Notes: a model not told the origin generated them from the sequence alone. A stretch of 64,000 nucleotides of DNA from Lysobacter sp. MMG2 (GCF_016735495.2 NZ_JAERQY020000002.1:744001-808000), one strand, 5' to 3'; counted from the stretch's first letter, positions 17,221 to 26,295 are shown. Numbers and translations: made by a program.

Positions 17221-19047
17221 ATGAACGCCATCGCCGACGACATCGCGGCCGACTTCCTGATCGAAGCGCGCGAGATCCTCGACCAGCTGGGCGAGCAGAT
17301 GGTCGCGCTGGAACACGCGCCGACCGACCGCAACTGCCTCAACACCGTCTTCCGCGGTTTCCACACCATCAAGGGCGGCGCGGGCTTCCTCGACTTCGTG
17401 CCGATGGTGCACATCTGCCACGCGGTGGAGGATCGCCTCAACGTCGCGCGTGACGGCACGGTGCCGATGGACGCGGCGGCGTTCGACGACACGCAGCAGT
17501 CGCTGGACCTGCTGGTGGACATGCTCGCGGCCGTGTCGGCCGGCGAGGAACCCGAACACGCACCGCCGGCGCTGCTGAAGTCGCTGCGCGACGGCGCCAA
17601 GGGCATCGCCATGAGCACCGCGAAGCCGGCATCGGCGAACGGCGACATCGACGAGGACGAGTTCGAAGCGCTGCTGGATTCGCTGCACGGCTCCAGCGCG
17701 AACTCCCTCCCCGGCTCGCAGGGAAGGGTTGGGGAGGGGTCGCAAAGCCGCAGCGCGGCGAGCTCGGGCGCTGACGCGCCCTCACTCCCGCCTCCCAACC
17801 TCCCTCTGCAAGCAGGGGGAGGGGCCAAAGGCGCCGCGAAATCCAACGCACAACCCAAAGCCGCCGAAGACCCCACCGTCCGCGTCGACGTGCGTCGCCT
17901 CGACGCGATGGTCGACCTGGTCGGCGAACTCGTGCTCGCGCGCAACCGCCTCAAGACCATCCGCCCGCGCCTGCGCGACGAGGACCTCGATCGCGCCGTG
18001 ACCGCGCTGGACGTCGCCACCTCGCGCCTGCAGTCCTCGGTGATGATGGTGCGCATGCAGCCGGTGGGCCGCGTGTTCGCACGCTTTCCCAAGCTCGCAC
18101 GCGACGTCGCGCGACAGGTGTCCAAGTCGGTGGAGCTGGACATCGTCGGCGCCGAGACCGAACTGGACCGCAACCTCGTCGAAGCCCTCGCCGATCCGCT
18201 GGTGCACCTGGTGCGCAACGCGATCGACCACGGCATCGAAGCGCCGGACACGCGCCGCGCATCGGGCAAGAACGAACAGGGCCGCGTGCGCCTGTCCGCG
18301 CAGCAGGAAGGCGACCACGTCTCCATCGAAGTCAGCGACGACGGCGCCGGCATCGACCCGGAAAAGATCCGCCGCAGCGCCGTCAAGAAAGGCCTGATCG
18401 ACCCCGACGCCGCCGCGCGGCTGTCGTCGGACGAATGCCTCAACCTGATCTTCATGGCCGGCTTCTCCACGCGCAGCGAAGTCAGCGACCTGTCCGGGCG
18501 CGGCGTCGGCATGGACGTGGTGCAGTCCAAGATCCGCGAACTGTCCGGTCAGGTGCAGATCCATTCCGAAGTCGGCCGCGGCACGCGCTTCGTGATCCGC
18601 GTACCGCTGACGCTGGCGATCCTGCCCACGCTGCTGGTGGAACTGGAAGGCGACGTCTACGCGCTGCCGCTGGTGCGCGTGGTCGAAGTGCTGGCGCACG
18701 AGCGCGTGGAGGCGATCTGGGTGGACGGCCAGAGCATGCTCGACCTGCGCGACCAGCCGCTGCCGCTGATCGACCTGCGCGCCTGGCTGGGCCTGGCGCC
18801 CGACCCGGCCGCGGCCACGACCTGCGTGGTGCTGCAGTCCGGCGAGCAACGCTTCTGCCTGACCGTGGACCGCGTGCGCGGCCGCGAGGAAGTGGTCATC
18901 AAGGCCCTGCCCCGCACGCTGCGCGGCCTGGCCGGTTACGCCGGCGCCAGCCTGGTCGGCGACGGCCGCATGGCGCTGATCCTGGATGTGGACGCACTGC
19001 TCAGAACCGGGCTGCGCGGCTCAAGTAGCGCGGCGAGGGACCGTTAA
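17221..19047 (+). CDS. cheA: Chemotaxis histidine kinase CheA, first cluster, with repeat-derived linker
   Basis: CheA autophosphorylates in response to receptors and feeds CheY. The 608-residue product has an Hpt domain with phosphorylatable His48 (FHTIKGGAGF), no recognisable P2 CheY-binding domain, a dimerisation helix pair from about residue 220 (VDLVGELVLARNRL), an ATPase domain (N-box HLVRNAIDHG, DDGAGID, GRGVGMDVV) and a CheW-like domain. Residues about 161-202 come from an in-frame repeat placed in the P1-P3 linker. cheB does not follow, as it does in Pseudomonas; motC comes next. Confidence 0.94.
   Translation: MNAIADDIAADFLIEAREILDQLGEQMVALEHAPTDRNCLNTVFRGFHTIKGGAGFLDFVPMVHICHAVEDRLNVARDGTVPMDAAAFDDTQQSLDLLVDMLAAVSAGEEPEHAPPALLKSLRDGAKGIAMSTAKPASANGDIDEDEFEALLDSLHGSSANSLPGSQGRVGEGSQSRSAASSGADAPSLPPPNLPLQAGGGAKGAAKSNAQPKAAEDPTVRVDVRRLDAMVDLVGELVLARNRLKTIRPRLRDEDLDRAVTALDVATSRLQSSVMMVRMQPVGRVFARFPKLARDVARQVSKSVELDIVGAETELDRNLVEALADPLVHLVRNAIDHGIEAPDTRRASGKNEQGRVRLSAQQEGDHVSIEVSDDGAGIDPEKIRRSAVKKGLIDPDAAARLSSDECLNLIFMAGFSTRSEVSDLSGRGVGMDVVQSKIRELSGQVQIHSEVGRGTRFVIRVPLTLAILPTLLVELEGDVYALPLVRVVEVLAHERVEAIWVDGQSMLDLRDQPLPLIDLRAWLGLAPDPAAATTCVVLQSGEQRFCLTVDRVRGREEVVIKALPRTLRGLAGYAGASLVGDGRMALILDVDALLRTGLRGSSSAARDR
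17701..17826. repeat. Family D repeat inside cheA, in frame
   Basis: The element has 126 bases (42 codons) between CTCCCTCCCCGGCTCGCAGG and CTCTGCAAGCAGGGGGAGGG, with the internal phrase GGTTGGGGAGGGGTCGCAAA. The internal GCGAGCTCGG-CGCTGACGCGCC part matches the first flhF copy. Confidence 0.85.
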
Positions 19048-19078
19048 GAACAACGAAGCTCCGAGCAAAACCCCATGC

Positions 19079-19182
19079 CGTCATCCCCGCGAAGGCGGGG
19101 ATCCAACTCGCAAACGTTGCACGCCTCCCGTCGAGGTTGCCGCGTCGGAACCATGGATTCCCGCCTTCGCGGGAATGACAGC
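19079..19182. repeat. Family A inverted repeat pair, cheA-motC gap
   Basis: GTCATCCCCGCGAAGGCGGG (from 19079) and CCCGCCTTCGCGGGAATGAC (to about 19180) form an inverted pair filling the 160-base gap. Confidence 0.88.
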
Positions 19183-19208
19183 TCAACCTCCACGGACGTT
19201 TCCCCACG

Positions 19209-19949
19209 ATGGACAGACTCAGCCTCATCGGTGTCGTACTTGCGCTGGTCGCCCTCATCGGCGGCAGCATCCTCAAGGGCGCGGGCCTCTCGGGCCTGTG
19301 GTCGCCGGCGGCGTTCGTCATCGTGATCCTGGGCACCATCGCGGCCATCCTCGTGCAGACGCCGATGGCGACGTTCAAGCGTGCACTGGCGATCGTGCGC
19401 TGGGTATTCAATCCGCCCGCACAGGATCGGCCGGCGATGATCGCGCGCATCGTGGAATGGAGCACCGTCGCGCGCCGCCAGGGCCTGCTGGGCCTGGAAG
19501 CCGAAGTGCAGGCGCAGGAAGACCCGTTCGTGCGCAAGGGCCTGCAGATGGTGGTGGACGGCGTGGAGCCCGAATCGATCCGGCAGATGCTGGAGATCGA
19601 ACTGCACGGCCAGTCGCAGCGCGACCTCGCCGCGGCCAAGGTGTTCGAGGGCGCCGGCATCTACTCGCCGACGCTGGGCATCATCGGCGCGGTGCTGGGC
19701 CTGATGGCGGTGATGAAGAACCTCGCCGACCCGAGCAAGCTCGGCCACGGCATCGCCGCCGCGTTCACCGCGACGATCTACGGCATCGGCCTGGCGAACC
19801 TGATGCTGCTGCCGATGGCGGCCAAGCTGAAGGGGCTGATCAACCAGCAGGCCGACGAGCGCGAGATGATCATCGAAGGCCTCATCGCCATCGCCCAGGG
19901 CGAGAACCCGCGCAACATCGAAGCGCGGCTCAACGGCTTCGTGGTCTGA
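19209..19949 (+). CDS. motC: Flagellar stator protein MotC (MotA/PomA family)
   Basis: MotC is the ion-channel ring subunit of a second-type stator found with F6 chemotaxis genes. The 246-residue product has four membrane helices, a large cytoplasmic loop between helices 2 and 3, and the conserved IYSPTLGIIGAVLGLMAVMK and AAFTATIYGIGLANL segments. motD follows after 16 bases, so the two stator subunits are co-expressed. Confidence 0.94.
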   Translation: MDRLSLIGVVLALVALIGGSILKGAGLSGLWSPAAFVIVILGTIAAILVQTPMATFKRALAIVRWVFNPPAQDRPAMIARIVEWSTVARRQGLLGLEAEVQAQEDPFVRKGLQMVVDGVEPESIRQMLEIELHGQSQRDLAAAKVFEGAGIYSPTLGIIGAVLGLMAVMKNLADPSKLGHGIAAAFTATIYGIGLANLMLLPMAAKLKGLINQQADEREMIIEGLIAIAQGENPRNIEARLNGFVV

Positions 19950-19965
19950 CGGAGCCTTCGCACCC

Positions 19966-21072
19966 ATGGCCGGCCGCCGCAAGCAGCATCACGAAGAACA
20001 CATGAACCACGAAGCGTGGGCGATCCCGTACGGCGATCTGATCACGCTGCTGCTGGCGTTCTTCGTGGTGATGTACGCGATCTCCTCGATCAACGAGGGC
20101 AAGTACCGCGTGCTCGCCGATGCGCTCTCCTCCGCGTTCGGCGGACCGCCGCGCACCGTCACGCCGATCCAGCTGGGCATGCACCAGCTGCGCGGTTCGG
20201 CCTTCGACCGGCCGTCGCTGGTGACGCCCGGTTCCAAGTCCGGCCCGTCCTCGTCCACGCCCATCGCCGCGCCGCGCATGCGCCAGGTGCTGGACATGCC
20301 GACCTTCGGCGGCAAGGCCGGCGCGGCGCAGCAGGTCGCGCTGGAAGAATCGCGCGAACAGGGCGAACAGCAGCTGCATTCGATCGGCCGCCGCATCCAG
20401 GACGCGCTGTCGGAACTGGTGAAGCAGAAGCTGGTCACCGTGCGGCGCAGCTACAACTTCCTGGAAGTCGAGATCCAGAGCGACATCCTCTTCGCCAGCG
20501 GCGTGGCCGTGCCCAATCCGCAGGCCGTGGACACCGTGCGGCGCATTTCCGCCGTGCTGCGCGAGGAACCCAACGCGATGCGCGTGGAGGGTTACACCGA
20601 CAACGTGCCGATCGCGACGTCGCAGTTCCCGTCCAACTGGGAACTGTCGTCCGCGCGCGCGGCCAGCATCGTCCACGTGATGGCGCAGGACGGCATTTCG
20701 CCCAGCCGTCTGGCGGTGGTCGGCTACGGTGAATTCCAGCCGGTCGCCGACAACGCCACGCCGCAGGGCCGCAACGCGAACCGCCGCGTGCTGCTGGTGA
20801 TCCTGGCCAATCCGCAGGGCCCGGACGCACTGGAAGACCGCACGCCGGCGACGATCGCGATGCAGGACGAAACCACCGCGCCGGCCGTCGACGCCGATTT
20901 GTTTCCCGCCGCGTCTTCGACGCCTTCGCGCTCGACGACGGCGCCCAGCGCACCGGGCGCGGCCACCGCCGCCGCACGCGCGCACGCCGCCGGCAACGAC
21001 GGCATCGCCGCCGACACCGCACGTGCCGCCGCGGCGGCCAAACATTCCTCCACCTCACCGGGAGCGGGCTGA
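19966..21072 (+). CDS. motD: Flagellar stator protein MotD (MotB family, OmpA-like)
   Basis: MotD anchors the stator to peptidoglycan. The 368-residue product has a basic N-terminus, one membrane helix beginning PYGDLITLLLAFFVVMYA with the presumed ion-binding Asp24, a plug/linker region, and an OmpA-like domain (VEGYTDNVPIATSQFPSNWE, SSARAASIV). A disordered Ala/Thr tail of about 85 residues follows the OmpA domain. The stop shares a base with the parC start. Confidence 0.93.
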   Translation: MAGRRKQHHEEHMNHEAWAIPYGDLITLLLAFFVVMYAISSINEGKYRVLADALSSAFGGPPRTVTPIQLGMHQLRGSAFDRPSLVTPGSKSGPSSSTPIAAPRMRQVLDMPTFGGKAGAAQQVALEESREQGEQQLHSIGRRIQDALSELVKQKLVTVRRSYNFLEVEIQSDILFASGVAVPNPQAVDTVRRISAVLREEPNAMRVEGYTDNVPIATSQFPSNWELSSARAASIVHVMAQDGISPSRLAVVGYGEFQPVADNATPQGRNANRRVLLVILANPQGPDALEDRTPATIAMQDETTAPAVDADLFPAASSTPSRSTTAPSAPGAATAAARAHAAGNDGIAADTARAAAAAKHSSTSPGAG

Positions 21073-21851
21073 TGCGCGCCTGGGCAATCGCCAACCAGAA
21101 AGGTGGCGTCGGCAAGACGACGACGTCGCTGTGCCTCGCACGCGGGTTAGCCACGCAGGGAAACCGCGTGCTGCTGCTCGACCTCGATCCGCACGCGTCG
21201 CTGACGCGCGCATTCGAAGTCCCCGCCGACCCGCCGCCGTCCGGCACCCACGACCTGTTCAACGGCAGCGCCTCGGGCCTGCTCGAACTGGCCCGCTACA
21301 CGCACATCCCCGACCTGCAGCTGGTCGCCGCGCAACCGGCGCTGGCCACGCTGGAACGGCGCGGCGCGACGCAGCCCGGACTGGGCCTGGCGCTCGGTCG
21401 TGCGTTGCACACGGTGCGCGATGTCTACGACTACGTGCTGATGGACTGCCCGCCCACGCTCGGCCTGCTGATGGTCAATGCGCTGGCGGCGGCCGATCGC
21501 CTGATCGTGCCGACGCAGACCGACCCGCTCGCCCTGCATGGCCTGGCCGACATGCTGCGCACGGCGGAGATGGTCGAACGCTCGCGCCGTCGCCCGCTGC
21601 CGCGCCACGTGCTGCCGACATTGTTCGACCGGCGCACGCGCACCGGCGTGCAGAGCCTGTACGAATTGCAGGATCGCTACGGCGAACGCGTCTGGCCGCA
21701 CGCCGTGCCGATGGACACGCGCCTGCGCGACGCGGCATCGCTGGTGAAGGCCGATCCGCCCGACGGCCGCGGCGTCGACATGTACCGCCGTGCGCTGAAG
21801 TGGTTGCTGGAAACCGAAGCCTCGGGCGATGCGCGCAAGGAAGCGGCGTGA
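21072..21851 (+). CDS. parC: ParA-family ATPase ParC, chemotaxis array positioning
   Basis: In Vibrio and Pseudomonas ParC recruits chemosensory arrays to the old pole together with ParP. The 259-residue product is a ParA/Soj-type ATPase with deviant Walker A NQKGGVGKTTT (Lys10 and Lys15), LLLDLDPHASLT and YVLMDCPPTLG. It is not a plasmid partition protein by context: it lies directly behind motCD and ahead of a CheW-domain protein. It overlaps motD by one base. Confidence 0.9.
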   Translation: MRAWAIANQKGGVGKTTTSLCLARGLATQGNRVLLLDLDPHASLTRAFEVPADPPPSGTHDLFNGSASGLLELARYTHIPDLQLVAAQPALATLERRGATQPGLGLALGRALHTVRDVYDYVLMDCPPTLGLLMVNALAAADRLIVPTQTDPLALHGLADMLRTAEMVERSRRRPLPRHVLPTLFDRRTRTGVQSLYELQDRYGERVWPHAVPMDTRLRDAASLVKADPPDGRGVDMYRRALKWLLETEASGDARKEAA

Positions 21852-21881
21852 GACTTGCATCGGCACCTGCACTACTGCTCG

Positions 21882-21967
21882 TCATTCCCGCGAACACGGG
21901 GATGCAGCGACTTTCATCCGTACCGCAACAGCAAGGCGCTGGATTCCCGCTTCCGCGGGAATGACGG
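21882..21967. repeat. Family A inverted repeat pair, parC-parP gap
   Basis: TCATTCCCGCGAACACGGGG and its partner GATTCCCGCTTCCGCGGGAA fill the 132 bases between parC and parP. Confidence 0.82.
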
Positions 21968-21983
21968 GGCCGGGAAGACCGAC

Positions 21984-22991
21984 ATGACCCACACTGCCAT
22001 CGACGCCTACCTCGACGAACTGCTCGACCTCACCGTCGACGCGGTGGCGCCCGTGCCCGCTGCGGCGAATGCGCCGGTGATGGCGCACGCCGTCGAAGCG
22101 GTGATGGCGCACGTGGAGATCCCGGCGGGCCTGCTGGCGGAGCTGGACGCCGATCCGCTCCTCACCGGCCCGCTCGCTGCTGGCACGCACGACACGACGA
22201 CGACGTCGGCTGTCATTCCCGCCGGCCTGCTCGACGAACTCGACGCCGATCCGCTCTTCGCCGGCCAGGCGCCTGCGCCGGAAACCGCACCGACGTTCGC
22301 GATTCCCGCCGGATTGCTGGACGAACTCGATTCCGACCCCCTGTTCGCCGACGCATCGCCAACGCAAGCGGCCGGGATTCCGCCCGGCCTGCTGGCCGAA
22401 CTCGACGCCGACCCGCTCTTCGACGCACCGCCGCCGGTGGTCGCCGAGGCACCGCGCCCGCAACCGGCGCCCGCGCCGGCCCGCTCACCGGCACCGCCCC
22501 CGCGTGCGCCCGCCGCCGCGCAGGCGCACACCGGCCTGCGTCCGGTCGAGCTCACGCCGCCCTCCCTGCCGCCGACGGTGACCACCACGCATCGCTGGCT
22601 GCGCGTGGCCGTGGGCGAGGACAGTTACGCGGTCGAACTGCTGCGCGTGCAGGAAGTCGGCCGCACCGTGCCCATCGTCGCCATGCGCGGCGCGGCGCCG
22701 TCCGTGCTGGGCGCGATGAACCTGCGCGGCCGCATCGTCCCGGTCTTCGACCTGGGGCTGTGGCTGGGCACGGAACGTGTGACCCCCGACGAGCGCGCAC
22801 GCATCGTCGTGGTGGAGCGCGACAACGAACTCATCGGCGCGCTGGTCTCGGCCGTCGACGACGTGGTGACGCTGGGTCCGGACCGCATCGAACCGCCGCT
22901 GATGGCTTCGCCGTCCAAGGCGATCGTGGGCGTGGCGCGGGTGGTGGCGAAGCCTACGGTGTTGCTGGATGCGAATGCGTTGTTCGGGTGA
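21984..22991 (+). CDS. parP: CheW-domain polar localisation protein ParP with a four-copy motif
   Basis: ParP links ParC to CheA and stabilises polar chemosensory arrays. From ATG 21984 (MTHTAIDAY) the product is 335 residues. The N-terminal half is disordered and carries four copies of a motif IPxGLLxELDxDPL at residues 46-60, 78-92, 107-121 and 132-146, followed by a Pro/Ala stretch. The C-terminal part (about 203-335) is a CheW-like domain with MRGAAPSVLGAMNLRGRIVPV. Longer forms start inside a repeat and are unlikely. It follows parC, as in other F6 clusters. Confidence 0.88.
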   Translation: MTHTAIDAYLDELLDLTVDAVAPVPAAANAPVMAHAVEAVMAHVEIPAGLLAELDADPLLTGPLAAGTHDTTTTSAVIPAGLLDELDADPLFAGQAPAPETAPTFAIPAGLLDELDSDPLFADASPTQAAGIPPGLLAELDADPLFDAPPPVVAEAPRPQPAPAPARSPAPPPRAPAAAQAHTGLRPVELTPPSLPPTVTTTHRWLRVAVGEDSYAVELLRVQEVGRTVPIVAMRGAAPSVLGAMNLRGRIVPVFDLGLWLGTERVTPDERARIVVVERDNELIGALVSAVDDVVTLGPDRIEPPLMASPSKAIVGVARVVAKPTVLLDANALFG

Positions 22992-22998
22992 GGCAGGC

Positions 22999-23312
22999 CA
23001 TGGATGGCTGGGCCGGGCGACCCGGCGCCGAAAGCGTAGCGCCATGGATGGCTGCGGTGAATCCAATCGAAGTCCCCGTAGCCCGGGTAAGGCCGAAGGC
23101 CGCACCCGGGGCAACGGTTCCGGAGACGGCAACCCGGGTGCGCTGCGCTTACCCGGGCTACGGATGCTTTCGGTCCGTGCGTCCTTCGACTTCGGGCCTG
23201 CGGCCCTACGCTCAGGACGAACGGTGCCAAAGGTATGCCCCACCCCGGAAGCAACCTGCTTCCTCCCCCCGTTCGTCCTGAGCGTAGCGAAGCGAAGTCG
23301 AAGGATGGACGG
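22999..23312. repeat. Cluster of Family F, C and B repeats
   Basis: The 407-base gap after parP holds, in order, a Family F pair (22999-23058), a Family C GTAG-headed pair (23078-23161) and a Family B pair (about 23178-23225 and 23268-23312). No gene is seen in 22992-23398. Confidence 0.85.
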
Positions 23313-23339
23313 GCCCGGAGCTCTGACGGGCAAAGCCCC

Positions 23340-23366
23340 TCAAGTCCTCCCGCCCCGCGCCGTTAT
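23340..23366 (+). promoter_or_regulatory. Candidate sigma-28 promoter for STAS-cheY-cheA
   Basis: TCAAGTCC and GCCGTTAT are separated by exactly 11 bases (consensus TAAAGTTT-N11-GCCGATAA; five and six of eight match). It ends 32 bases before the STAS-protein ATG. Confidence 0.5.
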
Positions 23367-23398
23367 CCATCTCGAATGACCACGGCCACCCGATCGCC

Positions 23399-23683
23399 AT
23401 GAACGCATTGCCGCTTCCCTCCGACCTCGGTATCGAACACGTCGCCGACCTGCAGGCCACGCTGCGCCCGCACCTGGAGGACGCCGAACCGCTGTCGCTC
23501 GCCGGCGACGCCGTCGAACGCGTGCACACGGCCGGCCTGCAGATGCTGCATGCCTTCGTGCGCGAACGCGCCGCGCTGGGCCACGCCACCGTCGTCACCG
23601 GCGCCTCCCAGGTGCTGGCCGACGCCGCGCGCCAGCTTGCGCTCGCCAAGAGCCTGGGCGTCGACGCCGCGTCGGCCGCCTGA
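23399..23683 (+). CDS. Small STAS-domain protein, chemotaxis associated
   Basis: The 94-residue product is a single STAS domain of the anti-sigma-antagonist/MlaB type, with the strand-loop-helix LSLAGDAVERVHTAGLQMLH. The residue at the position usually phosphorylated in SpoIIAA-like proteins is Thr in HTAGL, so it could be a phosphorylation target; this is inference. It opens an operon with cheY, cheA and cheW and sits behind a sigma-28 promoter candidate, so a role in the second chemotaxis module is likely. Its exact partner is unknown. Confidence 0.8.
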   Translation: MNALPLPSDLGIEHVADLQATLRPHLEDAEPLSLAGDAVERVHTAGLQMLHAFVRERAALGHATVVTGASQVLADAARQLALAKSLGVDAASAA

Positions 23684-23735
23684 CGCCATCCCCGCATTTC
23701 CCATCCATCCGAACAACAACCAGAAGCCGGCCACG

Positions 23736-24101
23736 ATGTCCAAGAACCTGCTGATCGTCGACGACTCCACCTCCATGCGGCAGATGGTCGCCTTCGCGCT
23801 GACCGGCGGCGGCTTCAACGTGCGCGAGGCCGAAGACGGCCAGGCCGCGCTCGACGTCGCCCGCACCCAGCGCTTCGACGCCGTGGTGACCGACGTGAAC
23901 ATGCCGCGCATGGACGGCATCGAACTCATCCGCCAGCTGCGCCAGCTGCCCGACTACCGCTTCACGCCGCTGCTGATGCTCACCACCGAATCCGGCGGCG
24001 ACAAGAAGGCCGAAGGCAAGGCCGCCGGCGCGACCGGCTGGCTGGTCAAGCCGTTCGACCCCGAACAGCTGCTCGCCACCGTCCGCAAGGTCCTGGGCTA
24101 A
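23736..24101 (+). CDS. CheY-type response regulator, second module
   Basis: The 121-residue single receiver domain has Asp9-Asp10, phosphoacceptor Asp53, Thr83/Thr84 and Lys105. It resembles the CheY that accompanies STAS/CheA modules more than the flagellar CheY at 16045, having MLTTESGGDKKAEGKAAGAT in the alpha4 region. ATG 23736 (MSKNLLIVDD) is chosen, since upstream codons lie in the STAS gene. Whether it binds FliM or acts as a phosphate sink cannot be told from sequence. Confidence 0.92.
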   Translation: MSKNLLIVDDSTSMRQMVAFALTGGGFNVREAEDGQAALDVARTQRFDAVVTDVNMPRMDGIELIRQLRQLPDYRFTPLLMLTTESGGDKKAEGKAAGATGWLVKPFDPEQLLATVRKVLG

Positions 24102-24149
24102 TCGCCTTCCACACGTTCCAGTCAGCGCACTGAAGGCAGAACCGCCACG

Positions 24150-26123
24150 ATGGACATCACCCGCTTCCACGCCGCGTTCTTCGAGGAAAGCCGCGAAAAC
24201 CTGGATGCCATGGAAGCGGGCCTGCTCGCGATGGAATCCGGATCCGCGGATGGCGAAACCATCAATGTCGTCTTCCGCGCCGCGCATTCGATCAAGGGCG
24301 GCGCGGCGACCTTCGGCTTCACCGCCATCAGTGAACTGACGCACCAGTTGGAGACGCTGCTGGACGAAGCGCGCAGCGGACGCCGACAGCTCGACGCCGG
24401 CGCGATCGGCGCGCTGCTGGTCGCCGGCGATTCGCTGCGCGGCCTGCTGGGTGCGGCCGAACACGGCGATCCGATCGACGCGGTGGGCCTCAAGCGCGCG
24501 CACGATGGCCTGGCGAAGATGATGGGCCGCGAAGTCGCCGCATCGAACGCGAAGGCCGAAACGAAGGAGCCGGAAATCGCCGAATGGCGCATTGGCTTCA
24601 AGCCGGCGCCGTCGATGTTCCTCAGCGGCAACGACCCGCTGCGCATCCTGCGCGAGCTGGCCGGCCACGGCAAGCTGGGCGTCACCGCGCTCGACAACGC
24701 GCTGCCGAAGTTCTCCGATCTCGATCCGTTCGAAGCCTACCTGGCGTGGGACCTGATGCTGCCCGGCAGCGTGCCGCGCAGCGCCATCGACGATGCCTTC
24801 GCCTGGGTCGAAGACCAGTGCGAGCTGGCGATCGAAGCCATTCCCATGACGTCCGCCGTCGCGCCCGCACCGGCGCCGCTGCCGGACGCGCCCGACAACG
24901 TCGTCGCGATCGACACGCGCAGCGATGCGCGCAAGGGCAGCGCGAACGAAGGCGACACCTCGATCCGCGTCGCGGTGAACAAGGTCGACGCGCTGATCAA
25001 CCTCGTCGGTGAACTCGTCATCACCCAGGCGATGCTGCGCCAGCGCTCCGCACAGCTGGACCCGGTCGCCAACGAGCTGCTGCTGTCCGGCCTGGAACAA
25101 CTCGACCGCAACACCCGCGACCTGCAGGAAGCGGTGATGGGCGTGCGCATGCTGCCGGTGGAGTTCGCCTTCAGCCGCTTCCCGCGCATGGTCCGCGACC
25201 TCGCCGCGCGCCTGGACAAGAAGGTGCGCCTGCGCACCAGCGGTGAAGCCACCGAACTGGACAAGGGCGTGATCGAGAAGATCGTCGATCCGCTCGTGCA
25301 CCTGGTGCGCAACTCGATCGACCACGGCCTGGAATCGCCGGCCGACCGTCGCGCCGCGGGCAAGGACGAAACCGGCACGATCAGTCTCAACGCGCAGCAC
25401 CAGGGCGGCCACATCGTCATCGAGATCAGCGACGACGGCCGCGGCCTGGATCGCGAACGCATCCTGCGCAAGGCCGCCGAACGCAACCTGCCCATCGCCG
25501 ACAACCCGACCGACGCGCAAGTGTGGGACCTGGTGTTCCACCCCGGTTTCTCCACGGCCGAACAGCTCACCGACCTGTCCGGTCGCGGCGTCGGCATGGA
25601 CGTGGTGAAGAAGAACATCGCCGCACTCGGCGGCCAGGTCGAGATCCGTTCGAAGAAGGGCGTCGGCACCACCGTGTCGATCCGCCTGCCGCTGACGCTG
25701 GCGATCCTGGACGGCATGACCGTCGCGGTCGGCGGCGAAGTCTTCATCCTGCCGCTGAACGCGGTCATCGAATCGCTGCAGCCCGCCGACGGCGACGTGC
25801 GCACCATCGCCGGCGAGGCGCGCGTGCTGCGGGTTCGCGAGGACTACCTGCCGCTGCTCGACCTGGCTTCGCAGTACGGCCTGTCCGGCGATTCGCGCGT
25901 GGGCGCGCCGATCGCGGTGGTGGTGGAAGCCGACGGCAAGCGCCTGGCGCTGGAAGTCGACGAACTGCTCGGCCAGCAGCAGGTGGTGGTGAAGAACATC
26001 GAAGCCAACTACCGCCGCGTGCAGGGCATCTCCGGCGCGACGATCCTGGGCGACGGTCGCGTCGCACTGATCGTCGATGTGGGCGGGCTGTCGCAATCCC
26101 AGCGCTTGGCCCACGCGGCTTGA
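24150..26123 (+). CDS. cheA: Chemotaxis histidine kinase CheA, second module
   Basis: This second CheA has 657 residues. It contains an Hpt domain with His46 (RAAHSIKGGAATFGF), a region at about 140-230 that looks like a small regulatory or P2 domain, a dimerisation domain (NLVGELVITQAML), an ATPase domain (HLVRNSIDHGLE, DDGRGLD, GRGVGMDVVKKN) and a C-terminal CheW-like domain. It probably works with the CheY at 23736 and the CheW at 26296, and with the receptors and CheR/CheD/CheB that follow. There is no repeat insertion in its linker, in contrast to the first CheA. Confidence 0.95.
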   Translation: MDITRFHAAFFEESRENLDAMEAGLLAMESGSADGETINVVFRAAHSIKGGAATFGFTAISELTHQLETLLDEARSGRRQLDAGAIGALLVAGDSLRGLLGAAEHGDPIDAVGLKRAHDGLAKMMGREVAASNAKAETKEPEIAEWRIGFKPAPSMFLSGNDPLRILRELAGHGKLGVTALDNALPKFSDLDPFEAYLAWDLMLPGSVPRSAIDDAFAWVEDQCELAIEAIPMTSAVAPAPAPLPDAPDNVVAIDTRSDARKGSANEGDTSIRVAVNKVDALINLVGELVITQAMLRQRSAQLDPVANELLLSGLEQLDRNTRDLQEAVMGVRMLPVEFAFSRFPRMVRDLAARLDKKVRLRTSGEATELDKGVIEKIVDPLVHLVRNSIDHGLESPADRRAAGKDETGTISLNAQHQGGHIVIEISDDGRGLDRERILRKAAERNLPIADNPTDAQVWDLVFHPGFSTAEQLTDLSGRGVGMDVVKKNIAALGGQVEIRSKKGVGTTVSIRLPLTLAILDGMTVAVGGEVFILPLNAVIESLQPADGDVRTIAGEARVLRVREDYLPLLDLASQYGLSGDSRVGAPIAVVVEADGKRLALEVDELLGQQQVVVKNIEANYRRVQGISGATILGDGRVALIVDVGGLSQSQRLAHAA

Positions 26124-26124
26124 A

Positions 26125-26275
26125 GTAGCCCGGGTAAGGCCGAAGGCCGCACCCGGGGCGCCGTGACCGATCCAAAGGCAAGACGCAATTCACTGGTGTA
26201 ACGCGCTGCGGCGCGTTCATCGCAGCCACGAACGAGTTGCCTGGGGGCGCGGTGCGCTCCGCTTACCCGGGCTAC
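26125..26275. repeat. Family C GTAG-headed REP pair, cheA-cheW gap
   Basis: GTAGCCCGGGTAAGGCCGAA begins right after the cheA stop, and the inverted partner CGCTTACCCGGGCTAC ends 20 bases before cheW. About 85 bases between them show no gene. Confidence 0.85.
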
Positions 26276-26295
26276 GAAACCAGAGAGACACCGAC

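Noticed and set aside
21072-21851. Plasmid or chromosome partition ParA
   Set aside because: There is no ParB gene or parS-like site nearby. The position between motD and a CheW-domain protein is that of ParC.
23399-23683. MlaB phospholipid-transport STAS protein
   Set aside because: No mla transport genes are nearby; the gene heads a cheY-cheA-cheW operon.
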